Shown one piece after another: positions 24,432-34,230 of a stretch of DNA of 64,000 nucleotides. The notes beneath the pieces were generated by a model, which was given only the letters and a program-made list of their open reading frames with translations, was not told the origin of the DNA and made no database searches. Origin of the DNA: Xanthomonas campestris pv. badrii (GTDB lineage: Bacteria > Pseudomonadota > Gammaproteobacteria > Xanthomonadales > Xanthomonadaceae); contig NZ_CP051651.1 in the NCBI RefSeq assembly GCF_012848175.1, positions 2,046,001-2,110,000 of the forward strand. The letters are read 5' to 3'. Both the position numbers and the translations under genes were made by a program. How positions within the stretch are numbered: the first letter of the stretch is position 1; each line of letters starts with the position of its first letter.

Positions 24432-25418
24432 TCAGCGCCCCAGCCGATCCAGCGCTTCGGCCAGCTCCGGCGCCAGCGGCGCGCTGAGCACGTAAGGGGT
24501 CTTGCCAGCGTCGAGCGCGAACTCCAGCGATGCGGCGTGCAGAAACAACCGCTTCAGGCCAAGCTGGTCGCGCAGGCGCTTGTTGACCTCGGTTTCGCCA
24601 TATTTGTCGTCGCCGGCCACCGGGTGGCCCAGATGCTGGGCATGCACGCGGATCTGGTGGGTACGACCGGTCTCGATGCGGACCTCGCAATATGAATGCC
24701 CCCCGCGCCGCTCCAGCAACTTGAAGTGGCTCAGCGAGGGCTTGCCGATCGCATTCACCTGCACGTGCCGCTCGCCACCCTGGCGCAGGCCGATATGCAG
24801 GGACGCATCGACCGTCATTACCCCATCGGGCATGCGCCCGACCAGCAGGGTCAGGTAGCGCTTGGTGATGCCGCGCCCGTCGACACGGTCGTCCTCGCGC
24901 ATCAGCGCCTGCAGTTCGGTCAATGCCGAGCGCTTCTTGGCCACGATCAGCAGGCCGGAGGTATCGCGATCCAGCCGGTGCACCAGCTCCAGGCTCTGGT
25001 TCGGGCGGAGCGCTCGCAAGGTTTCGATCGCGCCGAAACTGATCCCGCTGCCGCCATGGCTGGCCACACCGGAGGGCTTGTTCAGCGCCAGCAGACGGGC
25101 GTCCTCGAACACGATCGCCGCCTCCAGCCGGGCCAGGAATGCGGGCGGCGGCGCGGCCTTGGCGCCCTCCTCGCCCATGCGCACGGGTGGAATCCGGACT
25201 TCCTCGCCGCCCTCGAGCTTGCGCTCGGCCTTGGCCCGCCCGCCGTTCACGCGCACCTGGCCGCTGCGCACCAACTTGTAGATCAGGCTGCGCGGCGCGC
25301 CCTTGAGCTGGCCGAGCAGGAAATTGTCCAGCCGCTGTCCGGCACGGTCCTCCGGAACTTTGAGAATGCGCACGCCCACACGGTCGGCGGGTGGCTTGGG
25401 GGGCTGGGGGTCGGTCAT
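24432..25418 (-). CDS. rluC: 23S rRNA pseudouridine synthase RluC
   Basis: This 328-residue enzyme has an N-terminal S4 RNA-binding domain (R-L-D-N-F-L-L, S-L-I-Y-K-L-V-R-S-G-Q-V-R-V-N-G) and a RluA-type catalytic domain with H-R-L-D-R-D-T-S-G, whose Asp is catalytic. Family knowledge: RluC modifies U955, U2504 and U2580 in E. coli 23S rRNA. The divergent position next to rne is the conserved gammaproteobacterial arrangement and supports RluC over RluD. Confidence 0.95.
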   Translation of the reverse strand: MTDPQPPKPPADRVGVRILKVPEDRAGQRLDNFLLGQLKGAPRSLIYKLVRSGQVRVNGGRAKAERKLEGGEEVRIPPVRMGEEGAKAAPPPAFLARLEAAIVFEDARLLALNKPSGVASHGGSGISFGAIETLRALRPNQSLELVHRLDRDTSGLLIVAKKRSALTELQALMREDDRVDGRGITKRYLTLLVGRMPDGVMTVDASLHIGLRQGGERHVQVNAIGKPSLSHFKLLERRGGHSYCEVRIETGRTHQIRVHAQHLGHPVAGDDKYGETEVNKRLRDQLGLKRLFLHAASLEFALDAGKTPYVLSAPLAPELAEALDRLGR

Positions 25419-25819
25419 CCGGCTGTTTATTCTGTTACACTCGGCGAGCGAGATAAGGGTTTGATTTCGTTGGAAGTTGATTGGCCAGAAGCCTGACTTC
25501 CGATGATTCCGGCACAGTGCGCGACCACCGCCCCCGGGGCGGCCATGTTAGCGGCTCACCGGCCTGCCCGGCCATCGCCTGCGGTCTTTGGCCGTTGCGT
25601 TGAACATGTCCCGTGCGCGGCCCCGGTATCGTCCGGACGCAGCGCCGGCCCTGAAACACCTAAAAACTTTAAAAGAAGCGCTCCCGCGGCCTGCCGTGGT
25701 GTTGCAGCGCTGGAAACCCTAGCCAGGCCTGTCCGCGCGTTGCGCGAAAGGCCGGCGACCTGTTCCAGAGGCGAAACGTCACGGCGTTCCGCGCGGTAGA
25801 GCGCGCGAGGAACGCAACA
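25419..25819 (+). promoter_or_regulatory. rluC-rne divergent region with rne leader hairpin
   Basis: The rne leader region is about 400 bases. Just before the start codon, GCGTTCC-GCGCG (25784-25795) pairs with CGCGC-(GA)-GGAACGC (to 25815), and the Shine-Dalgarno AGG (25808-25810) lies in the 3' arm. This would hide the ribosome binding site. E. coli rne is known to autoregulate through 5' leader hairpins cut by RNase E, so a similar control is plausible. Confidence 0.55.
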
Positions 25820-28800
25820 ATGAAGCGAATGCTGATCAACGCAACGCAGGCCGAAGAGCTGCGCGTGGCGATTGTGGACGGCCAGACCCTGTACGACATC
25901 GACATCGAACAGCCGTCCAAGGAACAAAAGAAGTCCAACATCTACAAGGGCCGTATCACCCGGCTCGAGCCCTCCCTCGAGGCGGCGTTCGTGGACTATG
26001 GCGCCGAGCGCCATGGCTTCCTGCCGCTGAAGGAAATCTCCCGCGATTATTTCCAGGCCGGCGTCGACCACAACAAGTCGACCATTCGCGAGCTGCTGCG
26101 CGAAGGCCAGGAAATCGTCGTGCAGGTCGACAAGGAAGAGCGCGGCAACAAGGGCGCGGCCCTGACCACGTTCATCTCGCTGGCCGGCCGCTACATGGTG
26201 CTGATGCCCAATTCGCCGAGCGCCGGTGGCGTCTCGCGCCGGATCGAAGGCGAAGACCGCGCCGCGCTGAAGGAAGCGCTGGACAAGCTCGATATCCCCG
26301 ACGACATGGGCGTGATCATCCGCACCGCCGGTGTCGGCCGTGACGCCGAAGAACTGCAGTGGGATCTGGATTACCTGCTGCAGACCTGGAAGGCGATCGC
26401 CGAGGCTGCACTGAGCAAGCCGGCGGCGTTCCTGATCTACCAGGAATCGCGCCTGATCATCCGCGCCCTGCGCGACTACCTGCGCGCCGACGTTGGCGAA
26501 ATCCTGGTCGATACGCCGGAACTGTACGCCGACGCCCAGGAGTTCATGAAGCAGGTGATGCCGCAGAGCCTGCGCAAGCTCAAGCACTACACCGACGACA
26601 TCCCGCTGTTCAACCGCTTCCAGATCGAATCGCAGATCGAAGGCGCCTATGAGCGCAACGTGCGCCTGCCCTCGGGCGGCTCGATCGTGGTGGACCAGAC
26701 CGAAGCGCTGACCGCCGTCGACGTGAACTCCTCGCGCGCCACCAAGGGCAGCGATATCGAAGAAACCGCGTTCCAGACCAATCTGGAAGCGGCCGAAGAA
26801 GTCGCACGCCAGTTGCGCCTGCGCGACCTGGGTGGCCTGGTGGTCATCGACTTCATCGACATGGCCTCGTCCAAGCACCAGCGCGAAGTCGAAAACAGGC
26901 TGCAGAACGCGCTCAAGTACGACCGTGCGCGCGTGCAGCTGGGGCGCATCTCGCGCTTCGGCCTGATGGAAATGAGCCGCCAGCGACTGCGTCCGAGCCT
27001 GGGTGAATCCAGCCAGATCGTGTGCCCGCGTTGCGATGGCCATGGCCGCATGCGCAGCGTCGAATCGCTGTCGCTGTCGATCATCCGCGTGGCCGAAGAG
27101 CACGCGATGAAGGAGAACACCGGGCAGGTGCTGGTGCAGGCCCCGGTGGAAATCGCCAACTACCTGCTCAACGAAAAGCGCAGCGCACTGCGTGAGATCG
27201 AGCAGCGCCACGAATCGCCGATCATCATCGTGGCCGACGAGCAACTGCATACCCCGCACTACGAAGTCACGCGCCTGCGCGAGAACGAACTGGGCGAAGA
27301 CAGCGGCAAGCCGAGCTACCAGCGCGGCACCCCGCGCAAGTTGCCGGTGCATGCGCTGACCAAGGCGCAGTTGAACATCCCGGCCGCCCCGGCGGTGACT
27401 TCGATCAAGCCTAGCCAGCCCGCTCCGGTGCGCGAAGAGGCCCCTGCCCCGGTTGCGCCTGTCGCGGCGCCGGCGCCGGTGGTGACCGTGCCCATTCCGG
27501 CACCGGTCACCGGCGTGGTGGGCTGGCTGAAGCGGATCTTCGGCGGCGTCGAGCCCGTTGCCCCGGCCCCGGAGTCGGCCCCGCGTCCGCGCCAGAACGA
27601 TGCCGGCCGCAACAATCGTAACGAGCGCGGCGAGCGTGGCGGTCAACGCCGCGACGGGCGCGATGCCCGTCATGGCGGCCAGAGCCGCGGCAATGGCGGT
27701 AATGGCAACGGCAACGCTGCCAACAAGGAGCGTCGCGACGAGCGCCGCCAGCCGGCCAGCGGCCAGGGTGCGCAGAACGGCTCCCAGGCACAGCAGCAGG
27801 TGCAGGTGCCCAAGCCGCCGCGCAATGAAGCGCAGGCACCGAAGCAGCAGCAACCGCAGCAGCCCCAGCAGCAGAAGCCCAAGCCGCAGAATCAGACCCC
27901 GCGCCCGCCGCGTGCGCCTGCACAGCAGGACGGCGCGCCGTCCGAGCGTCAGCCGCGTCCGGCACGCCAGGATGAGGCGACGGCTGCAGCGCAGACCACC
28001 ACCGCGACTGCCGCAACGGCAACGACGTCGAGCGTGGTGTCTGCCATCGCCGAAGCCGCTGCACCGGTCAACACCCAGAGCAATGCCAACGATGCGACCC
28101 CGGCGCATCCGGTCGAGGTCGTGGTGAGCGAAACCACTGGCGACCGCGGCACCGACGCGAATGCGGCTGCGCCGGCCCAGGAGGCCTCGGGCGACGATGC
28201 GGCCAATGGCGAAGGCGGAAGCCGTCGTCGTCGCGGCCGTCGCGGCGGACGCCGTCGTCGTCGTGGCGCCGGTGCCAATGGTGAGGGCGGCAGCAGCGTC
28301 GATGGCTTGGAAGCCGACGATCTGGACGGCGATGCCGACACCGATCTCGACGCTGATGGCGAAGGGGACGATGCCGGTTCCCAGGCTCACGCCTCGGCCG
28401 CGCCGCGTGCCGGCCAGCCGGAGTTCGACTTCGACGACGACGCGCCGGCAGCTGCCGTGCGCAAGCCCGAAGCCGCCACGCAGGCAGCTGCCAAGCCGCG
28501 CCCGGTTCCCAAGGAACGTGCAGAGCCGCAAGGCGGCAGCGAGACGGCCTCGACCACCGCGCCGGTTTCCAATGCCGTGCCGTCGTCGCAGCCCTCGGCA
28601 GCGGCGCCGGTGGCCGCAGCGGATGCCACTCGCGTCCGCCCTGCGGCGCCGGCTGTTGCCGCCGAGGCACCTGCCAAGCCTGCCGCGGCCGCGACGCCGT
28701 CGACGGCTGCTGGTGCAGACGTTGCCGCAACGCAATCGGTAGAACAGCGCCCGGCTCCGGTCGCCCCGCAGGTTTCCGCTGCGCCGGCACCGGTGACTGC

Positions 28801-29524
28801 TCCAGCACCTGTCGCGGCGACCGCCACCCAGGCATCCCCTGCGGTACCTGCGACGACTCCTGGGACTGCGGCCGCCGCATCGGCTCCAGCTACTGCGCCT
28901 GCGGCACCGGCACCGGCACCGACTGCTGTAATGCCGGTAGCAGCAGAGGCTGAGGCCGGCTCTCAACGCCAGCCCTCCGCATCGGCCAATGCCGCTGCGC
29001 CCGTGGCCGACAAGGCCGCTGCACCGGAAGCCGACCAGCAGGAGCACGCTGCTTCGGCAGGCGCTGCAACGCCTGTAGTGCAATCGGCGCCGGTGCAAGC
29101 CACCGCCGTGAAGCCTGTTGCCGATCTGCCTGCGGCGGCAACGCCAACGGCGCAGGCGGCAGTGGTCACGGTCAACGCGCCGCACGGTGCGCCGTCTGCT
29201 CCGCAGGCACCGTCGGCCGAGGTCGCTGTCACTTCCACTGCCGCGGTCGTGCCGACCAGCTCCACGGCAGAGGCCGCACCGGTGCGCAAGCCCTATGCTC
29301 CGGTGCAGACCACCCTGCTCGATGCGCTGAGCCCCAACGATGCTGTAAACCCCGCATCGCCGGTCAGCGAAGCGCAGACAACTCCTGCCGCAACGCAGGA
29401 GACTGCGGCAGACAAACCCAGGCCGACGGTAACCGTGTCCGAGCCAGCAAAGCCGGTTGCCCAATCGCCCGACGCCGATGAGGCGAAGGATGACGACAGC
29501 AACAAGCCGCGTGGCGATCACTGA
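25820..29524 (+). CDS. rne: Ribonuclease E
   Basis: This 1234-residue endoribonuclease organises RNA decay and rRNA/tRNA processing. The catalytic half is intact: S1 domain about 38-120, catalytic Asp301 (T-A-V-D-V-N-S-S) and Asp344 (V-V-I-D-F-I-D-M), and the zinc-link Cys402 and Cys405 (C-P-R-C-D-G). After residue 570 comes [12 protein letters not shown], an amphipathic membrane-anchor helix like segment A of E. coli. Then follow basic RNA-binding stretches (Arg-rich, with [10 protein letters not shown]) and a long Ala/Pro-rich, poorly conserved tail. The tail is longer than in E. coli (1061 residues in total). It may be controlled through the leader hairpin. Confidence 0.97.
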   Translation: MKRMLINATQAEELRVAIVDGQTLYDIDIEQPSKEQKKSNIYKGRITRLEPSLEAAFVDYGAERHGFLPLKEISRDYFQAGVDHNKSTIRELLREGQEIVVQVDKEERGNKGAALTTFISLAGRYMVLMPNSPSAGGVSRRIEGEDRAALKEALDKLDIPDDMGVIIRTAGVGRDAEELQWDLDYLLQTWKAIAEAALSKPAAFLIYQESRLIIRALRDYLRADVGEILVDTPELYADAQEFMKQVMPQSLRKLKHYTDDIPLFNRFQIESQIEGAYERNVRLPSGGSIVVDQTEALTAVDVNSSRATKGSDIEETAFQTNLEAAEEVARQLRLRDLGGLVVIDFIDMASSKHQREVENRLQNALKYDRARVQLGRISRFGLMEMSRQRLRPSLGESSQIVCPRCDGHGRMRSVESLSLSIIRVAEEHAMKENTGQVLVQAPVEIANYLLNEKRSALREIEQRHESPIIIVADEQLHTPHYEVTRLRENELGEDSGKPSYQRGTPRKLPVHALTKAQLNIPAAPAVTSIKPSQPAPVREEAPAPVAPVAAPAPVVTVPIPAPVTGVVGWLKRIFGGVEPVAPAPESAPRPRQNDAGRNNRNERGERGGQRRDGRDARHGGQSRGNGGNGNGNAANKERRDERRQPASGQGAQNGSQAQQQVQVPKPPRNEAQAPKQQQPQQPQQQKPKPQNQTPRPPRAPAQQDGAPSERQPRPARQDEATAAAQTTTATAATATTSSVVSAIAEAAAPVNTQSNANDATPAHPVEVVVSETTGDRGTDANAAAPAQEASGDDAANGEGGSRRRRGRRGGRRRRRGAGANGEGGSSVDGLEADDLDGDADTDLDADGEGDDAGSQAHASAAPRAGQPEFDFDDDAPAAAVRKPEAATQAAAKPRPVPKERAEPQGGSETASTTAPVSNAVPSSQPSAAAPVAAADATRVRPAAPAVAAEAPAKPAAAATPSTAAGADVAATQSVEQRPAPVAPQVSAAPAPVTAPAPVAATATQASPAVPATTPGTAAAASAPATAPAAPAPAPTAVMPVAAEAEAGSQRQPSASANAAAPVADKAAAPEADQQEHAASAGAATPVVQSAPVQATAVKPVADLPAAATPTAQAAVVTVNAPHGAPSAPQAPSAEVAVTSTAAVVPTSSTAEAAPVRKPYAPVQTTLLDALSPNDAVNPASPVSEAQTTPAATQETAADKPRPTVTVSEPAKPVAQSPDADEAKDDDSNKPRGDH

Positions 29525-29578
29525 TCCTCACCTGATCGATCGGGCTGGCCTGTGCGCTAATGGCCCATTGTCAGCATG

Positions 29579-29610
29579 AAAACAGCGGCTTTCGGGCCGC
29601 TGTTTTTTTA
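29579..29610 (+). terminator. Rho-independent terminator of rne
   Basis: AACAGCGGC and GCCGCTGTT form a stem with a TTCG-type loop, followed by a run of seven T. It lies 55 bases after the rne stop. Confidence 0.85.
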
Positions 29611-29923
29611 TGCGCGCCCAGGCGGGTGCACTGCACATGCAGCAGCGGATACCCCGATACGGTTTCAGTCGCTGCGTTCTCTGGGCAGTACGCTGACGGC
29701 AAGTTCGCGCGGGATGATGAGAGAACCGTTCGTGCGTTAGGCCGTGACAAGGGCTGAAGCTTGCTGGCGCCTTCCGGCCACTCCCGCGGCAAGACGCTTT
29801 GCACGTCGCGTGCGTGATCACGCGCATCGCCACGACTGCACATCTGCATCCGACGCGCATCGTTATCATCCGGCAGCAGACACCTCGCCCTCCAGATGTG
29901 GGGAGTCCAAACGGAGAACAGCG
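29611..29923. other. Spacer between the rne terminator and the DUF1963 gene
   Basis: No gene is supported. An in-frame extension of the next gene to 29744 is Arg/His-rich and not like a protein N terminus. GGAGAACAGCG just before 29924 is the ribosome binding site of that gene. Confidence 0.45.
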
Positions 29924-31489
29924 ATGATGCGACGTCTTCAGACAGCGGAATTTTCCATCGAAGCCAATCCGATCTTCGACAACACACGCGTGTTCGGCGG
30001 CTCGATCAGTCTCAGACACGCGCAGCAGACCACGTTCTCGCCGCAGATCAGTGTGTGGACGGCCGCTGCCGAGCGCAAGCTGTCGGCAAAGACCTGGCTG
30101 ACCAGATTGACGCGCGACGACGACCCGGTGATCGAGCGCAGGCCAGTGACCTTTGCCGGAATGCCCGGCGAGATCATCACCCTCAAGGGTCGCCTCGAAG
30201 ATTGGGAGACGAAGGACGTGCGCGATTGGTATCGGTTGCGCGCGGTGCTGGTCGCACCCGATGGCCGCACCTGGTATCACGCCACCGCGATGACGAGTGA
30301 GAGCGATCGTGCAGCAATCGAAGCAGACTTCCTGCGCTTGCTCGGTTCCATCCAGGTGAAGCTGGAGGGCGCCGCGGCCAGCCAGGAGCAAGCCGCAAGC
30401 GACGCCGAACAGGCGGCAGTGCTGTCTGGAATCAAGCATGCAATCGACACCGCCGCGCAAGCCCAACAGGCACGCGAGAAAGCGGTGACACGCGCCGCTG
30501 ATGCGACGCGGCTCCATGCGCCGGTTGCCGATGTCCAGACGCGCTTCGATGCAGCCATTGCCATGCTCGGCCTGGATGGCAAGCGCGAGATCCTGCACGG
30601 GATCGTATTGCCATCTGTGTCCCTCACCGAGCGCGGCATTGCACAGACCAACAGGATCGGTATCAGCCGGATCGGAGGCGGCCCGGATCTCGCCGCGGGG
30701 CAGGACTGGCCACGCGATGCCAGCGGTTTGTATTTGAACTTTCTGGCGCAGGTCGACCTGTCCGAATTGCCGGAGCGCGCCGAAGCCCTGCCGCAGGCCG
30801 GGCTACTGGCATTTTTCACTGGATCGGACTATTCCGATTGGCGTGTCGTGTTCACTCCACCGAGCACCGCGCTGGTGGCGCACGCCCTCCCCGACGACGC
30901 GATCGACACCACCGAAGCGGCAACGCGCATGGTCGCCTGGGACGGTGAGCAGCAGCGCTTCGTTGCCAACGGCACGAATGTGGACGGATTGTCGGTCGAA
31001 ACCGACGAACACGGACGCCTGCACTTCCAGCGTGACGGTCAGGCGGTGATGGTCTTCGCCTCCGACTATGACATCAGCCGATCGGCACAGGCATTGCGGC
31101 TGGAACGATCGCTCAGTGTGCCCCTGCATTTGGCCGATAGCGGCGATCCACACATCGATGCGGATGCGGGAATGGAGGATCTATCCGATTTCGCGCTGGC
31201 GCTGGCGGAAAGCTTCCGGGTCGGTGATGGGCCACAGCATCAGATGTTCGGGGTGTGCGGCTTGCGCGAATGGCGCAGCATCCAGGCGCTGGCCGCTGAG
31301 CATGCGGCCAGGCAAGGCTGGACCGACATCGCTGCACCCGATGGTTGGTTCGTCCTGCTCAAGCTGGCCTCTGGCGGCGGCGCCGACTTCAGCTTTTCCG
31401 ACCATGGCGACTACCTCTTCCTGGCCCATCGCCAGGACGCCGCGAAGGGCGATTTTTCGCGCGTCTATGCGTTGGTGGAATCCAGCTGA
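29924..31489 (+). CDS. DUF1963 (YwqG-like) domain protein with an extra N-terminal domain
   Basis: The protein has 521 residues from ATG 29924 (ribosome binding site GGAGAA). Residues 1-145 look like a DcrB/DUF1795-type domain (F-S-I-E-A-N-P-I-F-D-N then E-R-R-P-V-T-F-A-G-M and an A-T-A-M-T segment). Residues about 225-521 are DUF1963, with I-G-I-S-R-I-G-G-G-P-D-L and Q-D-W-P-R-D, L-N-F-L-A-Q-V-D-L and L-L-A-F-F. The linker is Ala/Gln-rich. DUF1963 proteins have no established function. No signal peptide is present. It seems to be a single-gene unit. Confidence 0.75.
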   Translation: MMRRLQTAEFSIEANPIFDNTRVFGGSISLRHAQQTTFSPQISVWTAAAERKLSAKTWLTRLTRDDDPVIERRPVTFAGMPGEIITLKGRLEDWETKDVRDWYRLRAVLVAPDGRTWYHATAMTSESDRAAIEADFLRLLGSIQVKLEGAAASQEQAASDAEQAAVLSGIKHAIDTAAQAQQAREKAVTRAADATRLHAPVADVQTRFDAAIAMLGLDGKREILHGIVLPSVSLTERGIAQTNRIGISRIGGGPDLAAGQDWPRDASGLYLNFLAQVDLSELPERAEALPQAGLLAFFTGSDYSDWRVVFTPPSTALVAHALPDDAIDTTEAATRMVAWDGEQQRFVANGTNVDGLSVETDEHGRLHFQRDGQAVMVFASDYDISRSAQALRLERSLSVPLHLADSGDPHIDADAGMEDLSDFALALAESFRVGDGPQHQMFGVCGLREWRSIQALAAEHAARQGWTDIAAPDGWFVLLKLASGGGADFSFSDHGDYLFLAHRQDAAKGDFSRVYALVESS

Positions 31490-31592
31490 CACCGCAGGCG
31501 GGACACGAGCGCACTGGGGAAAGAGGCACTGAGCATGCTTCAACTGATATCCCGGCGCGCTACGGGCAGCACGCGGCACGCAAGGTGTGGGC

Positions 31593-32240
31593 CTACAGGA
31601 CCCTGGAAGGATCGGTCAGGCCGTACTGGTTCGCCAGGCGCGCCAGCGCGATGTTGTCCTGGATGCCGACCTTCTCGAACAGGCGCGCCTTGTGCGTATT
31701 GATGGTCTTGGCGCTGAGATTCAGGCGCTTGGCGATGTCTTCCTGGCGCAAGCCCTGGGTCAGCAGCAAGGCGACCTCCAGTTCGCGCGGCGACAACGCG
31801 TCGAATGGCGAGCCGCCACCTTCCAGATTGGACAGCGCCAGATTCTGCGCGATCGTATTGCCCAGATAACGCCGTCCCAACGCAACTTCGCGCACCGCAC
31901 GCAGCAGCTCATGCGCGTCGCCGCCCTTGCCCACATAGCCGGACGCACCAGCTTCGAGCAGCCGCTTGGGAAGCGGGCCATCTTCCAGCACCGACACGAT
32001 GATGACGCGCGTGCCGTAGTCGCCCTTGACGATGCGCTCGGTGATTTCCAGGCCGCTGACACCGGGCAGATGCAGATCGCACAACACGATATCGGGCTTG
32101 AGCTGTCGAATCTGCGGCAGCGCCGCTTCGCCGCTGTCTGCCTCGCCCACCACATCGACGTCCACTTCCTTGGACAGGATCATCTTCATGCCGGTACGCA
32201 CGAGTGCATGATCGTCGATCAGAAAAACTCTGATGGTCAT
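31593..32240 (-). CDS. GacA/UvrY-type response regulator (NarL/LuxR family)
   Basis: This 215-residue regulator has a receiver domain with acidic pocket Asp9-Asp10 and phospho-acceptor Asp55 (V-L-C-D-L-H-L-P-G), then a LuxR-type helix-turn-helix (L-S-P-R-E-L-E-V-A-L-L-L, I-A-K-R-L-N-L-S-A-K-T-I-N-T-H-K). Length and the A-K-T-I-N-T-H-K recognition helix place it with GacA/UvrY, which drive CsrA-sequestering small RNAs. No sensor kinase is adjacent, as is common for GacA. Confidence 0.88.
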   Translation of the reverse strand: MTIRVFLIDDHALVRTGMKMILSKEVDVDVVGEADSGEAALPQIRQLKPDIVLCDLHLPGVSGLEITERIVKGDYGTRVIIVSVLEDGPLPKRLLEAGASGYVGKGGDAHELLRAVREVALGRRYLGNTIAQNLALSNLEGGGSPFDALSPRELEVALLLTQGLRQEDIAKRLNLSAKTINTHKARLFEKVGIQDNIALARLANQYGLTDPSRVL

Positions 32241-32448
32241 CCTTGTTGTCCTCGCTGTGCGGCTGGCTGATGCAGCCTAGCTCCGTGAATAATTCAGGGC
32301 AAGCTCGATGCGACGTATTACGCAAGAGTTAGAGCGATAGACGCTCGTTCTGCGGGCAGCGACACGTGTTTGCCTGCGTCGTTGCCGTGTGTTCGCATGA
32401 TGCAAGCGCCGGCATGCAGGCCGTATCGGGCAACGCAGTCGCGCCCGG

Positions 32449-33210
32449 TCAGATTTTCACTGGCTCGGTGGTCCGCGCTTCGTCCACCAACGGGCGCAAG
32501 TCGGGATCGAGTGCGACACGCTCATCGAATACGAAGCAGCGGCCGTCGTAGCCCTCGCCGCCGACTTCTTCGAAATAGCCCAAGATCCCGCCCTCTAGTT
32601 GCAGCACGTTGTCCATGCCATCGGCCTGCATCCAGACAGCGGCCTTTTCGCAACGGATGCCACCTGTGCAGAAGCTCACCACCGTGGCGTCGGCCAATGC
32701 AGCGCGGTGCGACTCCAGCGCTGCAGGCAGGTCGGTAAACTTGTCGATCGGCAGGGTCAATGCGCCACGAAAGGTGCCGTAGGCCACTTCCTGCGCATTG
32801 CGCGTATCCAGCAGTACCAGCGGGCGCCCCCGGTCGTCCTGCCCGTTGCGCAGCCACTGCTGCAGCACCGCAGGCGTCACCGCAGGCGCGCGACCCTGCA
32901 GCGGCGAGGCATCGTCGCGGCGGAAGCTGATGATCTCCGGCTTCACCTTGACCTTGAGCCGTGCGAACGGCTGCTGCGCGCTCTGGCTGTACTTGATGCG
33001 CATCTGCGCAAAGCGCGGGTCGGCCTGCAGCCATTGATAGAACGCCTGCACCTGGTCGGCTTCGCCCGCCAGAAACAGGTTGATGCCCTCCTCCGCGATC
33101 AGCACAGACCCCTTCAGTTCCTGCTGTTGCGCCTGCGCCAGCACGCTGTCGGCCAGCAGCTGCGGGCCGTGAATGGGAACGAATCGATAAGCCGCGGTGT
33201 TGGTGATCAT
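32449..33210 (-). CDS. trhO: tRNA uridine(34) hydroxylase TrhO (rhodanese-like)
   Basis: This 253-residue protein has an N-terminal acylphosphatase-like domain (G-S-V-L-I-A-E-E-G-I-N-L-F-L-A-G) and a rhodanese domain with V-L-L-D-T-R-N and active site F-C-T-G-G-I-R-C-E-K. Family knowledge: TrhO/YceA hydroxylates U34 of tRNAs to ho5U using oxygen. It is shorter than E. coli YceA (350 residues) because it lacks the extended C terminus, as in many xanthomonads. Confidence 0.88.
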   Translation of the reverse strand: MITNTAAYRFVPIHGPQLLADSVLAQAQQQELKGSVLIAEEGINLFLAGEADQVQAFYQWLQADPRFAQMRIKYSQSAQQPFARLKVKVKPEIISFRRDDASPLQGRAPAVTPAVLQQWLRNGQDDRGRPLVLLDTRNAQEVAYGTFRGALTLPIDKFTDLPAALESHRAALADATVVSFCTGGIRCEKAAVWMQADGMDNVLQLEGGILGYFEEVGGEGYDGRCFVFDERVALDPDLRPLVDEARTTEPVKI

Positions 33211-33362
33211 CCGACTATTTTAAAGCGCCTGCCCCCGGGGAGCGAGCGCTTGCCAGTCGGCTGCCCGATCAGACCTGATTGCGCCTGCTGCTGCATGCCA
33301 TTGCGCACCCGCATGCGAGACGCTGCGAGTGACTCGCGCACTGACGCTACAGCTGGCGGCGG

Positions 33363-33728
33363 TCAGCCGCGCAGCAGCAGGAACGGCAGCAACACCAGGG
33401 ATGCGACGATCAGCATGCCCAGCAACGTGGCGATCACGAACACCGGGCGCTTGCGCAACAATGCACCGAAGGTTTCTGCAGTGCCCGCGGCAATGGCTTC
33501 CTGGCGCTGTGCACGGGCAATCGCGCCGCGATGGGCCTGATAGGCATCCAGCAGCGCCTTCGCACGCGGATAGTCGGCGTCTTCACTGAGCCAGATGCCA
33601 CCTGCAGAAATGCCCCAGTTGCTGGGCCGGGTTTCATAGACCTGCACGAGATGCTCGCGCAGCAACGCCCGCACCTCGTCGGCTTCGTCATCGGGAACAT
33701 TGCGCAGGTTGAGCAGCAGCTTGGCCAT
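33363..33728 (-). CDS. DUF6164-like membrane protein
   Basis: This 121-residue protein begins M-A-K-L-L-L-N-L-R-N-V-P-D-D-E-A-D-E-V and ends with a membrane helix (V-I-A-T-L-L-G-M-L-I-V-A-S-L-V-L-L-P-F-L-L-L). The soluble part with W-G-I-S-A-G-G-I-W resembles the small DUF6164 proteins of gammaproteobacteria, which have no known function. It is divergent from the FKBP gene with 53 bases between starts. Confidence 0.7.
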   Translation of the reverse strand: MAKLLLNLRNVPDDEADEVRALLREHLVQVYETRPSNWGISAGGIWLSEDADYPRAKALLDAYQAHRGAIARAQRQEAIAAGTAETFGALLRKRPVFVIATLLGMLIVASLVLLPFLLLRG

Positions 33729-33781
33729 GGGGCGATGATAACGGGAGCCAGGTGCGATAATGGCCGTCTTCCTTCGTGGAC

Positions 33782-34219
33782 ATGCCCATGCGCCTTACGC
33801 TGACGCTCTGTGCCGCCCTGCTGCTTGCCAGCTGTGCGCCCGCCCTGCCGCCCTCCGGTGGCACCATCGCCAGCTTCGAGCGGATCGACCGCACTACCGG
33901 TACCGGCGCGGAAGCTACGCCCGGTTCCCTGGTGACGGTGCATTACACCGGCTGGCTCTACGACGAAAAAGCCCCCGACAGACACGGCAAGAAGTTCGAT
34001 AGCTCGCTGGATCGCGCCGAACCGTTCCAGTTCGTGCTGGGTGGCCGCCAGGTGATTCGCGGTTGGGACGATGGCGTGGCCGGTATGCGCGTAGGCGGCA
34101 AGCGCACCTTGATGATCCCGCCGGACTACGGCTACGGCGACAACGGCGCAGGCGGCGTGATTCCGCCGGGCGCTTCGCTGGTGTTCGATGTGGAATTGCT
34201 CGGCGTGCAGCCGCGCTGA
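33782..34219 (+). CDS. FKBP-type peptidyl-prolyl isomerase lipoprotein
   Basis: This is a 145-residue (or 143 from ATG 33788) lipoprotein with [10 protein letters not shown] (lipid Cys about 15). The FKBP core is complete: [37 protein letters not shown] and V-F-D-V-E-L-L. It folds proteins in the periplasm. The next gene starts 11 bases after the stop and may be co-transcribed. Confidence 0.9.
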   Translation: MPMRLTLTLCAALLLASCAPALPPSGGTIASFERIDRTTGTGAEATPGSLVTVHYTGWLYDEKAPDRHGKKFDSSLDRAEPFQFVLGGRQVIRGWDDGVAGMRVGGKRTLMIPPDYGYGDNGAGGVIPPGASLVFDVELLGVQPR

Positions 34220-34230
34220 GTGCGACAGTG

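Noticed and set aside
25556..29521. 1321-codon open frame on the minus strand
   Set aside because: It is the antisense shadow of rne and its GC-rich tail, with Arg/Gly/Leu-rich low-complexity translation.
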